A stretch of DNA of 40,688 bases from Alphaproteobacteria bacterium (GTDB lineage: Bacteria; Pseudomonadota; Alphaproteobacteria; RF32; CAG-239): positions 1 to 40,688 of the forward strand of contig JAFUSH010000032.1 in NCBI GenBank assembly GCA_017471705.1. The letters run 5' to 3'. The position numbers were made by a program, and so were the translations under genes. The stretch's first letter is position 1. Every line of letters starts with the position of its first letter. The notes under the pieces were generated by a model. That model was not told the DNA's origin. It worked only from the letters and a program-made list of their open reading frames with translations, and searched no databases. Positions 16,177 to 24,272 of the stretch are shown here, piece by piece.

Positions 16177-17193
16177 ATGGCTAAAAAAGATAAATCAAAT
16201 GAAGTTAATGAACTTGTTGAAACGGAATCTTCCGAAAAAACAGGAGAAAAAGAGCAGATTAAAGCTAAGAAAAAAAATCATTTCGGACGTAATTTTGCAG
16301 TATTTATTTTTCTGGTGTTAGCCGGAATAGCCGCTTTTTTGGCGATTCAATTGAAACAAACAGAAGCAAGTAATCAACGCGCATTGCAGGATCTGCAAAA
16401 AGCATATGAACATAAGTTGAGCGTGATATCTTCCAGATTAAATGATTTGCAAAATGAAGTAGAGCAAATAAAAAATAAACCTTCGGCTGTTGCCGTCGAA
16501 GGGGTAAGCGAAGCGTTTGTAGAACAGAAATTGGCGCAATTAAAGCAGGAAATTGTACAATATATTCCGCACGAAAATTCCGAAGTTATACAAGCAAATC
16601 CGATTGTTGCCGAAAACACTCCGGCGAAGCAAACGCAAGAAGTTTTGCTTGCCAGCGGTGCATTGATTGTACGTGATTTGGCAGAGCAGGGAAATAAATT
16701 TGAATATGAGGCGGAAGTTTTACAAATTTTGGCTCAGGGAAATCCGCAGGCAATGAAATACGTTGAAGTTATGCAAAAGTATGCGGTTTCCGGCATAACG
16801 GGAAAAAGCAGACTGATTAAATCTTTCGATAAAATATTTGCCGATTTGAATACGGCAAAAGTTAAGGAAGAACAAAAAACGGTTGCCGAAAGCCCGCAGA
16901 ATTGGCAAGATAAAATTTTAGTATGGGCTAAAAAATTATTTGTTTCCAGAAAAGGACGCAAACGTCCGGTGTTCAATCAGGTTAATGATGAGGTTTATAC
17001 TCTGGTTCACGAAGGAAATTTAGGAGAGGCGTTAAATGAGCTTAAAACCAGCGAAAAATATTCTTCGGTATCCTCCTTCCCTTTAACACAATGGCAGATT
17101 AAGGTTGCCGATTATTTACAATTTGAACACGCGGTTAACGGACTTATTATGAACTCTTTAGCTAATTTACACTTAAAAGAAATGGAACATTAA
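16177..17193 (+). CDS. Mic60/mitofilin-like inner-membrane protein
   Basis: A 338-residue protein. The N-terminus is charged and Lys/Glu-rich, one membrane helix lies at about 39-58, a coiled coil at about 60-110, and a helical C-terminal region in which residues 150-330 end in LTQWQIKVADYLQFEHAVNGL. This architecture, together with the divergent tsaD gene, matches alphaproteobacterial Mic60 (COG4223), which shapes intracytoplasmic or outer-membrane contacts. It is shorter than typical Mic60. I choose the ATG at 16177 because AAGGA lies 7 bases before it; the frame also opens at 16141. The usual hemC/hemD/hemY neighbours are absent. An ADP-dependent kinase follows after 5 bases. Confidence 0.65.
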   Translation: MAKKDKSNEVNELVETESSEKTGEKEQIKAKKKNHFGRNFAVFIFLVLAGIAAFLAIQLKQTEASNQRALQDLQKAYEHKLSVISSRLNDLQNEVEQIKNKPSAVAVEGVSEAFVEQKLAQLKQEIVQYIPHENSEVIQANPIVAENTPAKQTQEVLLASGALIVRDLAEQGNKFEYEAEVLQILAQGNPQAMKYVEVMQKYAVSGITGKSRLIKSFDKIFADLNTAKVKEEQKTVAESPQNWQDKILVWAKKLFVSRKGRKRPVFNQVNDEVYTLVHEGNLGEALNELKTSEKYSSVSSFPLTQWQIKVADYLQFEHAVNGLIMNSLANLHLKEMEH

Positions 17194-17198
17194 AATTT

Positions 17199-18596
17199 AT
17201 GATTAATACGGTACTTAAGGAAAAATGGAATCGTTTTTATGATATGGTTCCTCAGCAACTTGAAAAAATAAAACAGGTAAAGCGCGTTGCTACGGCATTC
17301 AATACCAATATCGATGCGGTGGTGAAAATCAGCGGCGATAAAATTGCAAAACTCGCCGAATTGTGTGAAGTAACGGAAAAAAATTTGCAGGGAGTTTCGC
17401 AAATAATTTGCGGACGAGATGCAGTGAGAGGCATTATAAAATGTTTTACGCAAGGTATTGCCGAAGAATGGTTGTGCGAAGGAATCGAAACATTTAAATG
17501 GTTGCAGGATAATATCGGATATAATCGTCTGCAAATGGGCGGACAGGGTGGTATTGTTGCCAATGCAATGGCTGTTTTGAAGGTGCAAAATGTCTATGCG
17601 CATACGGCATCACATCCTAAGCTTCAGGCCGAACAATTTTTGAATTTGGACAATTTATTGGCTTCCGATGAACAGGGAAATATATGTAAGGCTTGTGAAA
17701 TCAACAGACAAAATGATGTTCCGCTTATTCATTGGATTATGGAGTTTGATGCAGGTGATGAATTTACGTTGGACGGTAAAAAATTTGTTTGTCCTAAATC
17801 GAATCGGTTTATTGCCACTTATGATCCTGCCAATATGATGCTGAAAAAAGATGAAAGTTTTTTGCAGAATCTGGATAAAACAGGTTTTGATTATATGATT
17901 TTATCGGGTTATCATAATTTAACGAGTGCAAACGGCGGAATAGAGAGAATTAAAGAAACTGTGCCGCTTATCGGAAAGTGGAAAGCTGATAATCCGAATG
18001 CGGTTATTCACTTGGAACTTGCTTCAACTCAAGATATTGAAGTCAGAAAAGCAATTGTTGAATACATAGCTCCGCTTGCAGATTCCGTAGGTCTTAATGA
18101 AAGGGAGGCTTTGGATGTTTTGGAGATTATTGATAAATCTGAATTTGAAAAAATCAAAGAAATGAAGTTAGATTCTCCGGTTTTATTTGAAGTACTGCAT
18201 AAAATTAAGGATAAATGCCGTACTTCACGAATACAGCTGCATTTCTTCGGTATGTATTTAACGATGCAGGATAAAGGATTTAAAATAGGCAAAGAACAAA
18301 ATAAACGCGGTATGATGTTGGCGGCAACCATAGCTGCCGCTAAAGCCGGCACCGGTCAAATAAATAAATATGAAAATCTTTTATGGGCACAGGGAAAGGA
18401 TGTTTCGGATATCGGGACGAATGAACTTGAAAAATTAGCTCGGTATTTGAATATTCAGGAATTGTCAACAAGCGGAGTTTGTGATTGGAATAATCTCGAA
18501 ATTATAGCTGTCCCGACAATCTTAATCGAAAAACCGTTGACATTGGTGGGAATGGGGGATACCATTTCCTCAATATCATTAGTGGGAGCATTGTAA
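17199..18596 (+). CDS. ADP-dependent sugar kinase (ADP-glucokinase/phosphofructokinase family)
   Basis: A 465-residue enzyme of the ribokinase-superfamily ADP_PFK_GK group (PF04587), which phosphorylates glucose or fructose-6-phosphate using ADP rather than ATP. Landmarks: N-x-NID (N37, D39) for sugar contact, GGQGGIVAN (114-122), LSGYHNL (235-241), HLELAS (271-276), the metal-linked N300-E-R-E303, RIQLHFFGMYLT and the catalytic G451-M-G-D454 (VGMGDTISS) near the C-terminus. Length is typical. The family is classically found in hyperthermophilic archaea and animals and is rare in bacteria. Sugar preference cannot be read. It starts 5 bases after the mic60-like stop and has no strong ribosome site, so translation may be coupled. 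Confidence 0.85.
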   Translation: MINTVLKEKWNRFYDMVPQQLEKIKQVKRVATAFNTNIDAVVKISGDKIAKLAELCEVTEKNLQGVSQIICGRDAVRGIIKCFTQGIAEEWLCEGIETFKWLQDNIGYNRLQMGGQGGIVANAMAVLKVQNVYAHTASHPKLQAEQFLNLDNLLASDEQGNICKACEINRQNDVPLIHWIMEFDAGDEFTLDGKKFVCPKSNRFIATYDPANMMLKKDESFLQNLDKTGFDYMILSGYHNLTSANGGIERIKETVPLIGKWKADNPNAVIHLELASTQDIEVRKAIVEYIAPLADSVGLNEREALDVLEIIDKSEFEKIKEMKLDSPVLFEVLHKIKDKCRTSRIQLHFFGMYLTMQDKGFKIGKEQNKRGMMLAATIAAAKAGTGQINKYENLLWAQGKDVSDIGTNELEKLARYLNIQELSTSGVCDWNNLEIIAVPTILIEKPLTLVGMGDTISSISLVGAL

Positions 18597-18597
18597 A

Positions 18598-18663
18598 ATG
18601 GTAATGATGATTATTGTTGCGGTTGTCTTTGTTGTTGTGCTGTTGCTCAACAACAGAAGATAG
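18598..18663 (+). CDS. Possible 21-residue membrane peptide
   Basis: A 22-codon frame begins one base after the kinase stop (TAAAATG), with GGGAG about 10 bases upstream. The product is one hydrophobic helix (IIVAVVFVVVLLL) closed by NNRR, a classic positive-inside single-span peptide, similar in form (not proven in kind) to KdpF-like small subunits. Such a frame could arise by chance, but its composition and tight spacing argue for expression. Confidence 0.4.
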   Translation: MVMMIIVAVVFVVVLLLNNRR

Positions 18664-18701
18664 CAGTTTTTTCCGTTTATTTGATTTATACCTCGGCAGT
18701 A

Positions 18702-19277
18702 TTACTGTGTCTTGCTTTTCAATGACCAGTAGGCAACGGTGTTGTATATCGACGGATTAGATGTGGCATAAAACAGGGCATTTTTTCCGTAAATATTTTT
18801 GACCAGCGGATTAGCTTTTTGTTTAAGCAATGCTTTTATGATTTCAGGATAAGCGCTGAATAATGCGGCTAATATCAGAGGTGTTTCTTCCAAAATGTTT
18901 TTATCTTCCACATTGGCGCCTTTTTCGACCAAAAGGTCGATAATTTCAGGATATTTGCTGTATTTCGCCGCAAGCATTATAGGAGTATTGTCATAAGGGC
19001 AGGTTGTATTGTTATGACAACCGGTACTTCCGCATACAGTACCGCAATTTTTTGCCTCTTTTCCTGTGGCATCAGCACCTTGGTCAAGCAACTCTTTTAC
19101 TTTTTCCGGTGTAGCATCCCGCCACCATTGCGGCCAACTCGGAAAATCAGGTTTGACTTTTCCCGAAGACGGGAGGGAAGAACTGCCGACTTCTCTGCCT
19201 AAAGACAATTGGGCAGATGTCGGAAACGTCACAAAAATTATCCCGAAAGATAAAATAACAGCAAATAATTTCTTCAT
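18702..19277 (-). CDS. Secreted ankyrin-repeat protein with a four-Cys loop
   Basis: A 191-residue protein. The start is placed at the ATG at 19277, where GAGG precedes a clear signal peptide (MKKLFAVILSFGIIFV..TSAQ, cleavage near 22-23). The upstream extension to 19385 has no such features. From about residue 55 there are three to four ankyrin units with TPxxLAA-like turns (TPIMLAAKYS at 98, TPLILAALFS at 132). A loop between the first two units carries C78, C82, C87 and C93, suitable for two disulfides in an oxidising compartment. Partner unknown; it may bind a periplasmic protein. Confidence 0.8.
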   Translation of the reverse strand: MKKLFAVILSFGIIFVTFPTSAQLSLGREVGSSSLPSSGKVKPDFPSWPQWWRDATPEKVKELLDQGADATGKEAKNCGTVCGSTGCHNNTTCPYDNTPIMLAAKYSKYPEIIDLLVEKGANVEDKNILEETPLILAALFSAYPEIIKALLKQKANPLVKNIYGKNALFYATSNPSIYNTVAYWSLKSKTQ

Positions 19278-19393
19278 AAGAACCTCGCTTTGAATGATAT
19301 TCGGATATATTAAGGTTACCACGATATGTGTATAAGTCAACACTTTATGGCTGTATGAAAAATGCGCCACATTTAAGTGACGCATTAAGAATA

Positions 19394-19792
19394 TTAACGA
19401 TGGTGATGTCCTCCTCCGTGGTGACCGCCGCCGTGATGGTGACTATGGTGTCCGAACAAGGCACTGCCGATTACTATACCGGTGACTCCCGCCAACATAG
19501 CGGTGGCGGCCGAATCGTAGTAATAAGTGCGCGGTCTGGACGTTTCTCTAACAACGACGTATTGCTGAACCGGTTGCTGAACCACAACTTGTTGCTGCGG
19601 GTAGTAATATCCCGAAGACTGTTCAGGGTAGTAATAACTTGACGTTTGCGTCACAACCTGACTTCCCATCGGTTGAGTATATATTTGCTGACGCACCACA
19701 TTATTGCCGTCTACCACTACAACCGTATCAGCATAAGCGGCAAACGGGGAAAAAATAAGAGAAAAAGCAATTAAATAAACCAATTTTTTCAT
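19394..19792 (-). CDS. Small secreted protein with His-rich C-terminus
   Basis: A 132-residue protein with a signal peptide ending at AYA (residues 19-21), a Tyr/Gln/Val-rich middle (50-92) containing repeated YYYP, and a glycine-zipper-like hydrophobic segment (95-114, AMLAGVTGIVIGSALFG). The tail has ten His in 17 residues (115-131) spaced by Gly. The tail could chelate Ni, Zn or Cu. AGGAG lies upstream. I know no specific family; a metal-binding envelope protein is a guess. Confidence 0.7.
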   Translation of the reverse strand: MKKLVYLIAFSLIFSPFAAYADTVVVVDGNNVVRQQIYTQPMGSQVVTQTSSYYYPEQSSGYYYPQQQVVVQQPVQQYVVVRETSRPRTYYYDSAATAMLAGVTGIVIGSALFGHHSHHHGGGHHGGGHHHR

Positions 19793-19860
19793 TTCAATAA
19801 ACTCCTTATGTTTGTTTATAAGGATATATTTAAACCTAATTTAGATAAATTGCAATAAAA

Positions 19861-19888
19861 TAAATATACATTCAGGTATGTATATTTA
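19861..19888 (-). terminator. AT-rich hairpin after the small acidic gene, probable terminator
   Basis: An 11-bp perfect inverted repeat (TAAATATACAT, loop, ATGTATATTTA) lies 4 bases past the stop of the minus-strand gene at 19893. On that strand it is followed by TTTTATT. The stem is AT-only apart from one pair, so efficiency is uncertain; a protein-binding palindrome is the alternative. Confidence 0.5.
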
Positions 19889-19892
19889 ATTT

Positions 19893-20186
19893 TTATTCCA
19901 CAAAGGTTGCTTCATAAGCATAGATAATCTCGGTTTCATCGGGGTTATCGGTAGGTTGAATTTCACAAACCAAAAGTTTGTCTTCTTCGGCTAAATTGTT
20001 GAAAATATCGCTGTCAACATATTGCAGAGTCAGCGCATCTTCGGAATTACGATACAGCTCAATCGTATGATTTTCGGCATCCAAGTGAACTGCCGGATTT
20101 TCGGGTTCGCTGTCACGGGAGTATAAAATCAGCATAACTTCATTTTCATCGCTGATGAGAAAGTCATAAGTATTATTGTTTGCCAT
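19893..20186 (-). CDS. Small acidic protein of unknown function
   Basis: A 97-residue soluble, strongly acidic protein (many Asp and Glu; few Lys or Arg), with alternating beta-like segments and no signal peptide. I recognise no family. The start is set at the ATG at 20186 because GGAGG sits 5 bases before it; the in-frame ATG at 20198 would place that site inside the gene. It is transcribed alone, divergent from the M50-like protease gene. Confidence 0.7.
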   Translation of the reverse strand: MANNNTYDFLISDENEVMLILYSRDSEPENPAVHLDAENHTIELYRNSEDALTLQYVDSDIFNNLAEEDKLLVCEIQPTDNPDETEIIYAYEATFVE

Positions 20187-20261
20187 AACAGCCTCCATAA
20201 AATATTTTTAATTAGGATAATTTTAGTATATTTAGGTTAACATTTATATAATGAGGGAAAA

Positions 20262-20951
20262 ATGTTTACTAAGTCAATAGATTTTGTGTTTAAATTGATA
20301 AAATGGCCGGTAGCCTTATTTTTGTTGGTTTCAATTCCGGCATTATTGCGCTCGTATGATTATTTTAATATTAATTCAATAAAAGTATGGGCGTTTGCCG
20401 GCGGTGCGGTATTATATTTTGCGATAATGATATTTGCCGGACAGAATATCAGCCGTACTATGCAGATTATATCGCACGAGTTGACACATCTTATGTTTGC
20501 CTATCTTACTTTTCACGATGCCGGAAGAGTTCGCATAAATCCTGATGACAGCGGAGGGGAAATGATTGTAAAAGGCGGCGGAAATTGGCTCATAACGCTT
20601 GCTCCGTACTTTTTCCCGTTGTTTTCTTTTTTATATATGTTGTTAATGCCGTGGTTGGTAATAGCCTCGGGTGAGCATTTTATGGTTTATGCCATATTCG
20701 GCTATTTCTTCGGATATTATTGGGGAACCGTATTGTCGCAGGTTCATCCCGAACAAACCGATATAATAAGGGAAGGATATATTTTTTCTGCCATATTTAT
20801 AGTAGGTGCGAATCTGTATACCACTGGGATTATATTGGCGTTTAACAGCAAATTGTGGGACGGGGTCAAAGAATATTTGAATCTGGTATGGAGACTGGAT
20901 ATTCACTACTGGTTGAAAGCGGCAAAGTTAATATTGCAATATTTCGAGTAA
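20262..20951 (+). CDS. M50-like integral membrane metalloprotease
   Basis: A 229-residue, multi-span membrane protein. The zinc motif H72-E-L-T-H76 lies in a hydrophobic segment (QIISHELTHLMFAYL), and a second-ligand region H162-P-E-Q-T-D167 follows a run of aromatic helices, as in the short M50B-type site-2-like peptidases (PF13398). No PDZ or CBS domain is present. GAGG lies upstream. Substrate unknown. Its 3' end overlaps the ldcA-like gene on the other strand by 24 bases. Confidence 0.7.
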   Translation: MFTKSIDFVFKLIKWPVALFLLVSIPALLRSYDYFNINSIKVWAFAGGAVLYFAIMIFAGQNISRTMQIISHELTHLMFAYLTFHDAGRVRINPDDSGGEMIVKGGGNWLITLAPYFFPLFSFLYMLLMPWLVIASGEHFMVYAIFGYFFGYYWGTVLSQVHPEQTDIIREGYIFSAIFIVGANLYTTGIILAFNSKLWDGVKEYLNLVWRLDIHYWLKAAKLILQYFE

Positions 20952-21818
20952 TGTTTTGTCGGCATTTAATCTGACCTCGGCACCCTGCGGCAAAACGCGT
21001 CGGGATACTGTATGTCCGAAATCAAAGTTTTTAACCGCCGGCATCAGGTTATCCTGCAGAAAATCATTGAAACAATCGTCCAAATGTCCGTCTTCGGCGT
21101 CGCAATTGCTATCGGTAAATTGTCCTAATATCAGTCCTTGCAGTTTTTCAAAATCAGGTTGTTGTTTCAATTGCTGCAGCATTAAATCAATTTTGTGAAT
21201 TTTTTCGTGAACATCTTCAATAAGCAATATTTTACCGTTTAAATCCGGAAAATAAGGAGTTCCTGCCATTTTGGTCAGAACACTTAAGTTGCAGCAAATT
21301 AATTTTCCTTTTGCTACACCCGAATGCAAAGTTTCTCCGGATTTTACGGAGAATGTTTCTCCGCGCAGCAGTTTCTCCAAATCTGATTTGATTTGCGAAT
21401 CCAAACGGTTATTTTTAAAATCATAAGACATTACGAATCCGTTATATGATATAATATCTGATTTTTGATAAAGGGCTATTTGCAAAGCGGCATTGTCGCA
21501 GAAACCGATAACCGGCTTAGGATTAAGGCGAGCCGTTTCATAATTGATATAAGGCAAAATGCGAGTGCCTCCCGCGGCTGCACGGACACAAAAAACGGCT
21601 TTGATTTCACGGTCGGCAAAAGCTTGATTGATGTCGGCAGCGCGTTCTGTGTCGGTTCCCGCCATATAACGGTATGTGTTAAAAACATTTTTACCTAGGA
21701 CAGGTTCGAATCCCAATGATTTAAGGTAATCAAGCGCATATTGTATTTTTTCTACGCTGCCGATTTGTCCGCAAGGAGCAAGAACGGCTACTTTATCTCC
21801 CTTTTGTAATTTATACAT
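20928..21818 (-). CDS. LD-carboxypeptidase (S66/LdcA family) with Cys at the nucleophile position
   Basis: A 296-residue S66-family peptidase. LdcA removes the terminal D-Ala from recycled murein tetrapeptides. The family frame is visible: AVLAPCG at the N-terminus, CVRAAAGGTRILPYI (77-91), the G105-F-C107-D108 nucleophile elbow, LIEDVHEK (E201) and FGHT (H269). In LdcA/MccF enzymes the elbow is G-x-S-D; here Ser is replaced by Cys, while Glu and His remain. I start at the ATG at 21818, one base past the ligase stop (TAATATG), with GGAG upstream; the frame is open to 21869. It is coupled to the Mur ligase gene, which suggests a murein-recycling pair. Confidence 0.88.
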   Translation of the reverse strand: MYKLQKGDKVAVLAPCGQIGSVEKIQYALDYLKSLGFEPVLGKNVFNTYRYMAGTDTERAADINQAFADREIKAVFCVRAAAGGTRILPYINYETARLNPKPVIGFCDNAALQIALYQKSDIISYNGFVMSYDFKNNRLDSQIKSDLEKLLRGETFSVKSGETLHSGVAKGKLICCNLSVLTKMAGTPYFPDLNGKILLIEDVHEKIHKIDLMLQQLKQQPDFEKLQGLILGQFTDSNCDAEDGHLDDCFNDFLQDNLMPAVKNFDFGHTVSRRVLPQGAEVRLNADKTLLEILQY

Positions 21819-21819
21819 A

Positions 21820-23184
21820 TTACAGTTTCTCCAAAATGTGGTGGCATAAATCGGTAAGCGAATTATCACGGGCTCCCATAATTATAATGCGGTCGTGAGG
21901 TTTTGCCAATGAAAGTATTTTTTCTTCGGCTTCGTTTTTGTCGGCAAAGAAATATGCTTCGGCTTTGCTCAGTGTTTTAAAATGGGCAATTAAATCAGCG
22001 GAAGATATATCTTTGGTAACGGTTCCGCCGACAAAGAAAATTTCCGGCATAATTAAAATATCCTCATCGGTCATATGAGCGGCAAATTCGGCCATAATAT
22101 CTTTGCCGAGCGAGCGCATAGGACCGAATCCGTGCGGCTGAAACATTATAATCAGGCGTCCGGAATATTGTCTTAAGGCTGAAACCGAAGCACGTACTTT
22201 GTCAGGATTGTGAGCAAAATCATCAATGACCGTTATATCGTTTTTGCTACCGATAACTTCCAATCGACGCTTGGTACCGTGAAAATCCTGCAGTATTCGA
22301 GCCGCTTCAAAAACATCAACGCCCATTTGAGAACAAACGGCGATTGCAGACAGAGCATTGGCAACGTTAAAAGCACCGATGAGATTTAAAGTAAATGTTT
22401 TGCCGCGCAGGTTATAACGCGTACCTTGCGGAAGCGGTATTATATCAGATGCGTAAAAATCAGCTTTGGGATTTTTTATCGAAAAAGTCAGAATATCGGT
22501 ATCCGACGTAATTTCACGGCAAAGCGGATAATCATTGTTGATGACCGCACAGTGAGATGTGCGATTGGCAAAACGCTGAAACAGGTCAACCAACTCTTCA
22601 AGTGTTTTATGGTCGGATGAAATATTATTGATAACCGAAATGTAAGGGTTATAGAGGTCTATACTGCCGTTACTTTCATCGGCTTCCACCACACAAATAT
22701 CGCCTTTATTATATATGATATTGGCAATCGCTGATTTTCCCTCATAATCTTTAAGCAAACCGCCGTTAATTACACAAGGCTTTTTACCGGCTTTATCCAA
22801 AATAAATCCTACCATTGCGGTAGTTGTTGTTTTACCGCTGGTGCCGCCTACGGCGATACCGTGTTTATAAGAATGAAAAGTTTCGGTCAACAATTCGGGA
22901 CGCGTTTTTATGGCAATATTTTGTTGCTTTGCTGCTTTTATGTCGGGAATGCTGTCTTCAACCGCAGTGGAGGCGCAAACAAAATCCAAATCCGGAGTTA
23001 TGCCTGAGCCGTTTTGAGGAAAGATTTTTATTCCCATTTTTTCAAGCGCTGCTTTGTTTTGTTTATCACGTCCCAAATCAAAATTGCGATCGGAACCCTG
23101 AACTTCGTGTCCGGATAATTTAAGTATTTGAGCAAGTGAACTCATACCGCTGCCGGATATTCCGCAAAAACTGATTTTTACCAT
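21820..23184 (-). CDS. MurC/Mpl-type Mur ligase
   Basis: A 454-residue ATP-dependent Mur ligase with all three domains: an N-terminal Rossmann start (FCGISGSGMSSLA), the P-loop GGTSGKTTTT (113-122), EADESNGS in the central domain, FHGTKRRLEVIG and DDFAHNPDKV at the domain junction, and FQPHGFGP in the C-terminal domain. EADESxGS is closer to MurC (UDP-MurNAc:L-Ala) than to Mpl, but the partner LD-carboxypeptidase makes tripeptide, the Mpl substrate. It is therefore either a MurC paralogue or a recycling ligase. TAAGGAAC precedes the ATG. Confidence 0.85.
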   Translation of the reverse strand: MVKISFCGISGSGMSSLAQILKLSGHEVQGSDRNFDLGRDKQNKAALEKMGIKIFPQNGSGITPDLDFVCASTAVEDSIPDIKAAKQQNIAIKTRPELLTETFHSYKHGIAVGGTSGKTTTTAMVGFILDKAGKKPCVINGGLLKDYEGKSAIANIIYNKGDICVVEADESNGSIDLYNPYISVINNISSDHKTLEELVDLFQRFANRTSHCAVINNDYPLCREITSDTDILTFSIKNPKADFYASDIIPLPQGTRYNLRGKTFTLNLIGAFNVANALSAIAVCSQMGVDVFEAARILQDFHGTKRRLEVIGSKNDITVIDDFAHNPDKVRASVSALRQYSGRLIIMFQPHGFGPMRSLGKDIMAEFAAHMTDEDILIMPEIFFVGGTVTKDISSADLIAHFKTLSKAEAYFFADKNEAEEKILSLAKPHDRIIIMGARDNSLTDLCHHILEKL

Positions 23185-23201
23185 AATTTTGTTCCTTATG
23201 T

Positions 23202-24230
23202 TTAGATATCGCCGATTAAGTTGTTAAGTTTAGTTTGTTGCTCTTCTCGCATCATCTGTAAGTTTTTATAATCTATGGATATATAACTCTGACTGTCTCC
23301 GTCTACGGAAACTCCTAAAGTGATACCGAGTTCTTTGTTTTCAAATGTGGCGTACAAAACCGCCAATCCTTCCTGTAATTGTTTTAAAAAGTTATCATTA
23401 CCGATTTCTCCCGCACGGGTGACGGTTTCCGGTTCTTCCTCACCTTCCTGAATTTCTTCGGTGTAAGTGTAAGGCGTGAAATATTGCTGAGCATTGCCGT
23501 ATTTCTTACCGAGTGCTTTATAATACTTATTATATAAATCAATAACATCGGAAGCTTGCGGCGTATCCTTTTGCGGCTTGCTTTGGGCATAGATGCACCA
23601 AAGTTTGTTTTGCTCGCCGAAAATAGCGGTAACTATATCAAATGTATCCGAATTTTGCTTAGGATTTGTTACCAAATAAACATTAGTATAATCTTCGCGC
23701 TCGGCAGGTCGGATAACAAAACCCAATTGTTCGGTTTGTTCTTTATCAATACCCCAAAACAGCCCAAATGGTGCCGATTGATATTTTTCGGTTATTTTTT
23801 TGGTTATTACTTCATTTTTTTCTTCGGGAGTTATTTCAGAATTTGCAGTTATTTGTTCAATTTGACGTTCTTCCTGAATTTGTTTAAGCTCTTGCAATAG
23901 TTGTTTCCGTTTGTCTTCTCCTTCTTTTATAAGGCGTTTTTGACTGTCGCGCAAACTTATGACGTTAGGTTGTTGCTCTAAAAGCTGACGAGCACCAATT
24001 TGAGCTTTTTGCGCATTTTCCACATCGTCAAAATATTCGCTGATGTAATCACTGTTTTCTTCTGCGTTATTATCAGTGATTTTATCGGAAGTCTTGTCAA
24101 TTTCTTCTTTTTCGGTTCCCGTAATGGAGTTGGCCAGTTCATCTATATCAAACATATCAAGCTGGGCTTTCACCGAAAAAGCGCTGAAAGTAAAAACAGA
24201 TACTATGGTCAGGTATATAAGTTTTTTCAT
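23202..24230 (-). CDS. Secreted protein of unknown family with coiled coil
   Basis: A 342-residue protein with a clear signal peptide (cleavage after A22, KA-Q). A Glu/Asp/Asn-rich segment (30-75) is followed by a Lys/Glu/Gln coiled coil (about 95-150) and then a globular region beginning FGLFWGIDKEQTEQLGF (about 155-300) that ends in a second short coiled coil. I do not recognise the family. AAGGA precedes the start. It lies 17 bases upstream of the Mur ligase gene and may be transcribed with it. It is divergent from a TetR regulator across a palindrome, so it is a plausible target of that regulator. Confidence 0.75.
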   Translation of the reverse strand: MKKLIYLTIVSVFTFSAFSVKAQLDMFDIDELANSITGTEKEEIDKTSDKITDNNAEENSDYISEYFDDVENAQKAQIGARQLLEQQPNVISLRDSQKRLIKEGEDKRKQLLQELKQIQEERQIEQITANSEITPEEKNEVITKKITEKYQSAPFGLFWGIDKEQTEQLGFVIRPAEREDYTNVYLVTNPKQNSDTFDIVTAIFGEQNKLWCIYAQSKPQKDTPQASDVIDLYNKYYKALGKKYGNAQQYFTPYTYTEEIQEGEEEPETVTRAGEIGNDNFLKQLQEGLAVLYATFENKELGITLGVSVDGDSQSYISIDYKNLQMMREEQQTKLNNLIGDI

Positions 24231-24272
24231 TGAATTATCCTTTTAATAACCGTAAAAAGAAATTGAAACAGA

